Below the pieces are notes generated by a model. It saw nothing but the letters and a program-made list of their open reading frames with translations. It did no database searches and was not told the origin of the DNA. Shown one piece after another: positions 11,972 to 17,618 of a stretch of DNA of 17,618 bases; the first letter of the stretch is position 1; every line of letters starts with the position of its first letter. This DNA comes from an uncultured Pseudomonadota bacterium (GTDB lineage: Bacteria; Pseudomonadota; Alphaproteobacteria; Rs-D84), in the NCBI GenBank assembly GCA_945483255.1, contig CALYRP010000003.1:1-17618 (forward strand). Direction: 5' to 3'. The position numbers and the translations under genes are program-made.

Positions 11972-14059
11972 TTATTCCTTTATATCAAATAATGAACTGG
12001 ATAATATTTCGACCGGTTGCCGCATCCAATCAGGATCTTCACGTTTTAACGGGGCACCTATTTTCTTGGCTGTTTTTGATGGATGTTCGTCCGCCAACCA
12101 TCCTTCTAATAAATCGCCCGCCAAAACACCTGCAATTAATCCACCCGCCAGGCTTAATCCTCCTGTTAAAGGAGACAGCAACAACCCAATACCAACCGCA
12201 GAACCAACCTTGCCAGCGACAGCGGCACCACTGATTTTAAAATTAGGTTCGGCCAAATTTCCTGTTATTTGTAATGCGTTAACAAGATTCCCAGACAATG
12301 ACAACTTTATTCCCCTGACAGGAACAGTAGCCAACGACAATTGGATATTTTCTTTACCTAAATCAAGACTTCCTGCCAAGCGCAAATTTATCACCTTGGA
12401 TTCAACAGCCACGCCGTTTTGTGTTACTATTAAACCATCCCTTAATATTACGTTTACGACTGCACTGCTTATTTGTATCATATCACGCTTATTACCTGTG
12501 AACATATCTTCTACGCTGTGTCGCAACGTTGTAAGGAAATCTCCGCCATACATATATGCAACCAAATCAGCATGTGCAAAACCTTTGTCCACAGAATATA
12601 CCAACACAGGTCCAGTTATTGTTTGCATTATTTCTGACATATTTTTACCACGTGCTTTTACATAAAGGTTTATGTTCACTGGTAAACCAGAAATAATATC
12701 TTTGACATCAACCTGGTCTATTATTTCACCAACATAAATTTTATTTCCTGTTGCCGCCAAGGTGGCATCATAAAAACCATTTTCATAAATATCTGTCAAT
12801 AACACCAAATCTGTTTTTCCGTCCCCAATAACAAGATTGGCATCAACACGCCCCGTATGATTTTTTATTCTTATTTTTGCATCAAGATTCGCTAAATCCA
12901 ATCTTCTGTAAACGATAAAATGTTTCAAATTAACATCAACTTCTGCATCCATGTTATATAAAAATTCACCGAACAACGGGATGTCTTTGAATACATTTAA
13001 TTCCCTGTCTGGATGTATCCATTCTTTGCCAACACCATACCATTCAGGAAAAGATTTATATAAATTTATCATATCTGATGAAATTTTGGCTTTTAAGACC
13101 GGTACACTTTTCGACCAATCGTATGTTCCAGAAAAATTAACATACGAACCATTTAATGATATTGAAGATTTTCTAAAAGAAACTTTTTTTCTGTCTATAC
13201 CGCCAGCAATGTTAATTTTTAAATTTGGTAAATTTACCATATCAACATTGAACCATTTTCCTGATTTTTTAAGATTCGGTATTTCGCCACGTAAAATAAA
13301 ATCAATTGGCATCTTGCTTGTCCCTTCTAATGCAATATCTGCAATCAAAGGTTGTGCACCTGTTGCAAATGCGATTCGCACAGGATATATTTTGCGTTCT
13401 GTATTATATTCTGAAAATTGCACTACAAACGGCAGATTTGTATTATATGGTTTTACCCAACCACTGAATTCACGATTATCGTTACGCATGTAATTACTTA
13501 TACCGAAACTTGATAATTCATATTTATCACCATATAAATTAACAGATACTTTTTCAATATCCATTCCGCCAAACGGCAATTGTTTCACAGGATATTTTGC
13601 GATTTCTTTTTTTTCTGTATCCGGTGATTTCTCTGACGTTTGTGATTTATTAAATACAATAGAATTTTCACCATTTTCATTTTTTTCAATTGCTATTTTT
13701 GCATCATAAATTGTTATATGACGAATAACAGGATGCGATTTTAACAAAGATAATAAATCCAAACGCACATCTATTTTTTTTGCACTGAACATATTTTTAT
13801 TTTTTGCCCATTCTGCATTTGGAATACGAATATCATTCAATTCTATTTCTGGACGCAAAGAAAAATGCCATGAAATTTTCCCGTCAATTTCAACAGGCAT
13901 ATTACTGCTTTCGCGCAAAATCGATAAAATATTTCCACGCAAAGATTCTAAATCAACCTGGGACAAAGCAACACCAATTGCAACAATTAATCCCATAAAG
14001 AACAAGGCTATAATTCTTAGCACCCAAAGATATCTTCTATAAAAAGCATATAAAAACAT
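11972..14059 (-). CDS. AsmA-family inner-membrane-anchored periplasmic protein
   Basis: The 695-residue protein has one N-terminal TM anchor (about 11-33) and a long periplasmic region rich in beta structure. The N-terminal AsmA domain (about 40-230) shows the pattern G-K-I-S-W-x-F-S-L-R-P-E-I-E-L (60-74), then P-N-A-E-W (80-84) and LDLLSLLKSHPVIRHI (100-115). The C-terminal AsmA-like domain includes VILRDGLIV (about 537-545) and LAGSLDLG. It ends with a Gly/Leu-rich hydrophobic stretch (about 620-660) with GIGLLLSPLTGGLS, then a polar tail. The AsmA/TamB/YhdP group is implicated in phospholipid transport to the outer membrane and in outer-membrane biogenesis; the exact role here is unknown. 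AAGGGG precedes the ATG by about 9 nt. It lies between the pseudouridine synthase gene (12-nt gap) and cdaA (2-nt gap). Confidence 0.83.
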   Translation of the reverse strand: MFLYAFYRRYLWVLRIIALFFMGLIVAIGVALSQVDLESLRGNILSILRESSNMPVEIDGKISWHFSLRPEIELNDIRIPNAEWAKNKNMFSAKKIDVRLDLLSLLKSHPVIRHITIYDAKIAIEKNENGENSIVFNKSQTSEKSPDTEKKEIAKYPVKQLPFGGMDIEKVSVNLYGDKYELSSFGISNYMRNDNREFSGWVKPYNTNLPFVVQFSEYNTERKIYPVRIAFATGAQPLIADIALEGTSKMPIDFILRGEIPNLKKSGKWFNVDMVNLPNLKINIAGGIDRKKVSFRKSSISLNGSYVNFSGTYDWSKSVPVLKAKISSDMINLYKSFPEWYGVGKEWIHPDRELNVFKDIPLFGEFLYNMDAEVDVNLKHFIVYRRLDLANLDAKIRIKNHTGRVDANLVIGDGKTDLVLLTDIYENGFYDATLAATGNKIYVGEIIDQVDVKDIISGLPVNINLYVKARGKNMSEIMQTITGPVLVYSVDKGFAHADLVAYMYGGDFLTTLRHSVEDMFTGNKRDMIQISSAVVNVILRDGLIVTQNGVAVESKVINLRLAGSLDLGKENIQLSLATVPVRGIKLSLSGNLVNALQITGNLAEPNFKISGAAVAGKVGSAVGIGLLLSPLTGGLSLAGGLIAGVLAGDLLEGWLADEHPSKTAKKIGAPLKREDPDWMRQPVEILSSSLFDIKE

Positions 14060-14071
14060 ATCTTTAACCCC

Positions 14072-15034
14072 TTATGGTAATTTTAATTCCAAAAACTTTA
14101 TAACAGATTGCATAAAATCTGGAACAACAGCCTGCAATGTCATCATTTTACCAGAACCAGGATGTCTGAAAGTTATGCGATATGCAAACAAAAACAACTT
14201 TTGCATCGGTATAAAAGAATCTAAAATTCCATCTAATCTATTATTTCTGTTACTGTACAAATCATCTCCTACAATTGGCGCATGTAATGAAAATGCGCTA
14301 TGTAATCTTAATTGATGTGTACGCCCAGTTTTTGGAGAAAACAAAACCCAACTTAAAACACCAGCTGCTTCACCTAAAACTTTATATTCTGTTATCGCGC
14401 GCTGTGCAGATATTTCTTTTGGAACATCGTCCGCATTTTCGAAAACACCACCTTTGGCAACATAGTTATCTATTACCCCTGATTTATGGACAATATTACC
14501 CTGCAACAATGCCAGATATTCTTTGTGTGCGGTTTTATTTTGAAATTGCGAAGATAAATCTTGGGCTGCCTTTTGATTTTTTGCGACAATCAACAAACCA
14601 CTTGTTTCCTTATCGATTCGGTGAACCAATGATATTTTGTCATACGGGAAAAGCGCGATTGCCATTTTATCTATAGATTTTTTTATACCAGTCCCGCCCT
14701 GCACCGCAAGACCTGCCGGCTTGTTAAATACAACGATATCGGCATCATCATGAATTATACAATTTCTTAATTTTTCTAAATCTGCCAAAGAAAACTTTTC
14801 ACCGTTTTCTGTCTTTTTTACATTTTTATAAGATTGCATCGTTGGGGGCACACGAACAATATCACCAGTATTTAAAATTTCCATCCCTTTGCACCGCGAA
14901 GAATTTATTCTTATTTGTCCACCACGACAAAGTTTATAAAAATCACGTTGCAACATACCAGGAAAATGTCGAACAAACCAACGCAACAAACGCGTTCCTG
15001 ATTCTGATTCTGAAATAGTTATAAATTCAGCCAT
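14072..15034 (-). CDS. RluA-family pseudouridine synthase (RluC/RluD-like)
   Basis: The enzyme isomerises specific uridines of 23S rRNA to pseudouridine. The 320 residues match RluC length. An S4 RNA-binding domain occupies about 12-75 (LCRGGQIRINSSRCKG at 35-50). The catalytic domain has NKPAGLAVQGG (104-114), the motif VHRIDKETSGLLIVAK (137-152) with catalytic D141, and SPKTGRTHQLRLH (233-245). The S4 pattern with VPP after it suggests RluC (positions 955, 2504 and 2580 in E. coli numbering), but RluD cannot be ruled out. The ATG directly abuts the TAA of the upstream prepilin gene, with no good Shine-Dalgarno sequence, so translation is probably coupled. Confidence 0.87.
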   Translation of the reverse strand: MAEFITISESESGTRLLRWFVRHFPGMLQRDFYKLCRGGQIRINSSRCKGMEILNTGDIVRVPPTMQSYKNVKKTENGEKFSLADLEKLRNCIIHDDADIVVFNKPAGLAVQGGTGIKKSIDKMAIALFPYDKISLVHRIDKETSGLLIVAKNQKAAQDLSSQFQNKTAHKEYLALLQGNIVHKSGVIDNYVAKGGVFENADDVPKEISAQRAITEYKVLGEAAGVLSWVLFSPKTGRTHQLRLHSAFSLHAPIVGDDLYSNRNNRLDGILDSFIPMQKLFLFAYRITFRHPGSGKMMTLQAVVPDFMQSVIKFLELKLP

Positions 15035-15496
15035 TTATTCGCCATAAACAATAGACACAACATTTGCATTACCATCAGCACAATTGCCTGTTGCGCCACT
15101 TTCTTTGTGATTAGAAGACAGATATCCAACAGAATCAGTCCATGCCTTTGTAACCAATGCTTCGCAATCAGATTTATTAAGACCATTTATACGGACAATA
15201 AACTGACGTGAATTAGATGGATTTACAGCCAATTCATATGTTCCGCCATATGGGTTTTTATTGCTTACCGACATGGCACTGAAAATCGTTGAATTATCAA
15301 TATTTGAGAAATCGTCATAATCCCCCAAAAGCCCACGAACGCCAGAAACTATGGTTACAACATCATCCATTACACGTGCTTGTTTTTGCCTGTTGATACC
15401 AAGCGATATCAAAACAAATGCCCCAGCAGTCAACATGCCCATAATTGCCAACACGCCGACCATTTCTATCATTGAACGACCAGATTCTTGTCTCAT
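15035..15496 (-). CDS. Type IV prepilin-like protein
   Basis: The 153-residue protein has a class III (prepilin peptidase) signal: a short leader MRQESG, cleavage after G6, then R7-S-M-I-E11 and a hydrophobic helix VGVLAIMGMLTAG (13-25) continuing to about 33. E11 is the canonical Glu+5. Position +1 is Arg rather than the usual Phe/Met, a variation I associate with G-R-S-M-I-E-M pseudopilin-like proteins of some gut bacteria. The globular domain has C111 and C139, which fit a C-terminal disulfide loop. It may be a minor pilin or pseudopilin, or a PilS-like pilin. No pilus assembly gene is adjacent. AGAGG lies 9 nt before the ATG. It is first in an operon with rluC-like, asmA and cdaA, divergent from uvrC. 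Confidence 0.75.
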   Translation of the reverse strand: MRQESGRSMIEMVGVLAIMGMLTAGAFVLISLGINRQKQARVMDDVVTIVSGVRGLLGDYDDFSNIDNSTIFSAMSVSNKNPYGGTYELAVNPSNSRQFIVRINGLNKSDCEALVTKAWTDSVGYLSSNHKESGATGNCADGNANVVSIVYGE

Positions 15497-15527
15497 AATT
15501 ATACCTCTATTTGATTTTTATATATTT

Positions 15528-15533
15528 TATAAT
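15528..15533 (+). promoter_or_regulatory. -10 box of uvrC, close to the start codon
   Basis: Perfect TATAAT (15528-15533); no matching -35 is seen. Transcription would start near 15540, some 6 nt before the uvrC ATG. No Shine-Dalgarno sequence precedes the ATG. Confidence 0.45.
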
Positions 15534-15557
15534 ATCATATTTATTATGAAGATTCAA
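15528..15557 (-). promoter_or_regulatory. Prepilin-operon promoter, with -35 inside uvrC
   Basis: On the minus strand there is TTGAAT (15552-15557), a 17-bp spacer and TATTAT (15529-15534). The -35 lies within the first codons of uvrC. Its -10 overlaps the plus-strand TATAAT that serves uvrC. Confidence 0.55.
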
Positions 15558-16973
15558 TTTAAAGACTTAATCGAAAACGCACCTTTGTCACCCGGAATAT
15601 ATAAAATGTATGACAGGGACGGTAATTTGCTGTATGTTGGCAAAGCAAAAAATTTGTTAAACCGATTGCGTCAGTATATTGATATTTCTAAACTTGAAAA
15701 TCATAAACAGGTTATGCGCACGCTTGTTCAACGTGTTGAATGGGAAATTACACGCACAGAAAACGATGCCTTAATATTGGAACAAAAGCTTATAAAAACA
15801 TTAAAACCTAAATACAATGTTATGTTAACAGATGGAAAAATGTACCCCATGTTGGCATTAACAAAACACGAATTCCCACGTCTTTTAAAATTTCGTGGAA
15901 AGATTTCACAAAAAAAAGATGTTTTTGGTCCATATCCATCTGTTTATGCTTTGAACGATACAATAAAAACAATTCAACGCGTTTGTAAATTACGAACATG
16001 TAATGATACATTTATGAAAAACAGATCACGACCTTGCTTATTATATCAAATTGGTCGATGCAGTGGACCTTGTTGTGTTCCACAAACAGATTATGACAAA
16101 AACGTTCAATTAGCACGCAGAATTTTAACCGGGGACAGCGAACCAATCATTTTAGATTTAACAAAAATGATGCATGATTTTTCGGATAAAATGGATTTTG
16201 AAAATGCCGCATTAATACGTGATAAAATATCAGCATTAACACAAACAACAAATCGTGGTACACGACAGAATCCGTCGTATACACCAAATTTACAATGGGA
16301 TAAAAATGTGACAGAATTGGAAAATTGGCTTGGCATAAAAGTTGATTGTGTCGGTGTATTTGATAATTCACATTTATTTGGTAAACAGCCTGTTGGCGCA
16401 ATGATTGCATTTGGTCATGATGGTTTTATAAAATCATCTTACCGACATTTTAAATTACGTGAAATGCAACGTGCTGGTAACGATATTGCAATGATGGAAG
16501 AATTTGTTACACGTGCAATTAATGATGGACCTAAACTTGATTTAATTATTGTTGATGGTGGACCGGCCCAATGGAATATCGCCAACAAAGTATCAAATGG
16601 TCGCATCCCGATTCTTGGTGTTGCCAAAGGCGAAGTACGAAATGGTGACGAACATTTCATTATGCCAGATGGGACAGAAAACAGAACATTGCCGAAAGAT
16701 TCACCACTGTTTTTAATGCTGCGCGCTGTCCGTGATGAAGCACACAGATTCGTTATCACATATCATAGAAGCGTTCGCGCAAAACAATTGACGGCATCAG
16801 TCCTTGACTCTATTGAAGGAATCGGCCCAAAACGCAAGAAACAATTATTACAACATTTTGGTTCTGTCCATGCAATAATGGATGCAGATATAAAAGCACT
16901 TATGCGTGTGCCAGATCTTGGAAAAAACGCGGCAGAAAAAATATATGCCTATTTCCATTCAGAAATGTTATAA
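15546..16973 (+). CDS. uvrC: UvrABC excinuclease subunit C, internally shortened
   Basis: UvrC makes both incisions around bulky DNA lesions in nucleotide excision repair. From the ATG at 15546 the protein has 475 residues, against about 600 in most bacteria. The GIY-YIG domain (about 13-95) has G17-I-Y, Y30-V-G, R40 and E79. A cysteine cluster C152-X11-C164-X7-C172-X3-C176 keeps the spacing known to hold an Fe-S cluster in E. coli UvrC. The UVR motif follows (about 202-233). The RNase H-like region keeps D273 (FDNSH), D337 (IIVDGG) and H400 (DEAHRF). Two helix-hairpin-helix motifs close the protein (424-441, 455-467). The lost length lies between about 235 and 255, where other UvrC proteins have over 100 further residues. 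The frame is open upstream to 15351, but that would run through the prepilin gene, and homology starts at MKIQFKDLIENAP. pgsA follows after 27 nt. Confidence 0.92.
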   Translation: MKIQFKDLIENAPLSPGIYKMYDRDGNLLYVGKAKNLLNRLRQYIDISKLENHKQVMRTLVQRVEWEITRTENDALILEQKLIKTLKPKYNVMLTDGKMYPMLALTKHEFPRLLKFRGKISQKKDVFGPYPSVYALNDTIKTIQRVCKLRTCNDTFMKNRSRPCLLYQIGRCSGPCCVPQTDYDKNVQLARRILTGDSEPIILDLTKMMHDFSDKMDFENAALIRDKISALTQTTNRGTRQNPSYTPNLQWDKNVTELENWLGIKVDCVGVFDNSHLFGKQPVGAMIAFGHDGFIKSSYRHFKLREMQRAGNDIAMMEEFVTRAINDGPKLDLIIVDGGPAQWNIANKVSNGRIPILGVAKGEVRNGDEHFIMPDGTENRTLPKDSPLFLMLRAVRDEAHRFVITYHRSVRAKQLTASVLDSIEGIGPKRKKQLLQHFGSVHAIMDADIKALMRVPDLGKNAAEKIYAYFHSEML

Positions 16974-17000
16974 TACTATCATCAACAAAGGAGAAAAAAC

Positions 17001-17618
17001 ATGAAAGCATTTGTTAACTTTTTATCAGCATTTCGCATAGCGTCTGCTTTTGCGATAATATTTACGATTATGGCAAATTGGCCAATCATAACATTTGTAT
17101 TATTTGCACTTGGTTCTATATCAGATTGGTTTGATGGTTTCTTGGCAAGAAAATATAATTGTTGTTCAAAACTGGGCGGTGTATTAGATCATATTGGCGA
17201 TAAATTGCTGGTATGTAATACATTAATTATGTTGGCATTGATGGGACCTGTTTGGTATATCGTTATTCCTGTGGTATTTATGATTGCACGTGAATTATAT
17301 ATCAGTGGTCTGCGTGAATTTTTAGGAACACAAAAAATAGAAATGCCTGTACCAAAGGCTCGTTTTTCAATGGGAAAAATTAAAACAACAATTCAAATGA
17401 TTGCGATTGCTGCGCTACTTTTGTGGTTTGCAATATTTGCATCAGTCACACCAAACACATCAAGCCGGTTCGTATTTTATTTGATTTATGCATTACCAAA
17501 AATTGGTATATTTGGTTTGTGGTTTGCATTGGCTGCATCACTTTGGTCTGCAACACAATACACGATGACATTTGCAGAAAAATTAAAATCAATTCGTAAA
17601 AAGGCAGGTATGTCGCAG
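17001..17618 (+). CDS. pgsA: CDP-diacylglycerol-glycerol-3-phosphate 3-phosphatidyltransferase (3' end beyond window)
   Basis: The enzyme makes phosphatidylglycerol phosphate from CDP-diacylglycerol and glycerol-3-phosphate in the inner membrane. The ATG at 17001 is preceded by AAAGGAG (16988-16994); 206 codons are open to the right edge with no stop yet. The CDP-alcohol phosphatidyltransferase signature D-x2-DG-x2-AR-x8-G-x3-D-x3-D is complete: D42, D45-G46, A49-R50, G59, D63 and D67. Hydrophobic segments flank it (about 11-40, 75-98, 128-147, 160-185). The size so far slightly exceeds the E. coli protein, and the basic tail suggests the end is near. Co-location with uvrC, an arrangement common in proteobacteria, supports pgsA over other CAPT enzymes such as pcs or pssA. 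Confidence 0.87.
   Translation, partial: MKAFVNFLSAFRIASAFAIIFTIMANWPIITFVLFALGSISDWFDGFLARKYNCCSKLGGVLDHIGDKLLVCNTLIMLALMGPVWYIVIPVVFMIARELYISGLREFLGTQKIEMPVPKARFSMGKIKTTIQMIAIAALLLWFAIFASVTPNTSSRFVFYLIYALPKIGIFGLWFALAASLWSATQYTMTFAEKLKSIRKKAGMSQ

Noticed and set aside
12066..12665. Plus-strand ORF of 199 codons (and another of 180 codons at 12951-13493)
   Set aside because: Both lie wholly antisense to the AsmA-family gene, with low-complexity translation, no ribosome site or recognised domain; the minus-strand gene explains the region.
15351..15545. N-terminal extension of uvrC by 65 codons
   Set aside because: It would be antisense to the prepilin gene; UvrC homology begins at the ATG at 15546.
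1..17618. TGA read as tryptophan
   Set aside because: Trp positions in conserved proteins are TGG and no gene needs an in-frame TGA to be complete.

Overview
The window is AT-rich bacterial chromosome from a Gram-negative organism: it has TolB, an outer-membrane beta-barrel protein, an AsmA protein, Lol-type lipoboxes and a CDP-alcohol phosphatidyltransferase. Several details point to an AT-rich alphaproteobacterium, perhaps an uncultured host-associated lineage: the order ftsE-ftsX-ydcF-plsC, the uvrC-pgsA pair, an acyltransferase with an HX4E motif, and a YqaA-type protein with a TPIPYK motif. This placement is inference from gene content and protein flavour, not from a marker-gene tree. 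All 20 stop codons visible in the window are TAA.

Layout. 1-353: end of a YqaA/DedA-like membrane protein, meeting an outer-membrane protein gene (381-1112, minus) at a bidirectional terminator. 1249-4086 (plus): tightly packed ftsE, ftsX, ydcF-like and plsC (division ABC system, DUF218 protein, phospholipid acyltransferase). 4090-5825 (minus): tolB translationally coupled to a secreted staphylococcal-nuclease-like protein. 6030-7180 (plus): a self-contained two-gene accessory operon, a ribbon-helix-helix protein followed by a 305-residue protein with distant DinD/BRO-like segments. It has a consensus-like promoter overlapped by a 22-bp imperfect palindrome and a strong terminator. 7224-8054 (minus): an orphan VirB2/TrbC-like pilin and a cysteine-containing lipoprotein, apparently separate transcription units. 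8186-9127 (plus): class II fructose-bisphosphate aldolase. 9278-11066 (minus): efp and dnaN, each with its own terminator. 11199-15496 (minus): an operon of type IV prepilin-like protein, RluA-family pseudouridine synthase, AsmA-family protein and CdaA diadenylate cyclase. 15546-17618 (plus): uvrC, then pgsA running off the right edge.

Most of the window is housekeeping. The points most worth a second look are the RHH + DinD-like operon, a CdaA-type c-di-AMP synthase in an apparent alphaproteobacterium, a UvrC that lacks roughly 110-130 residues between its UVR and RNase H-like regions while keeping all catalytic and cysteine-cluster residues, and the uvrC/prepilin divergent promoters that share one -10 box. 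ftsE and uvrC have no Shine-Dalgarno sequence and have a -10 box almost touching the start codon, which suggests near-leaderless mRNAs. No tRNA, rRNA, CRISPR array or insertion sequence was seen. No gene-free stretch exceeds about 205 bases.
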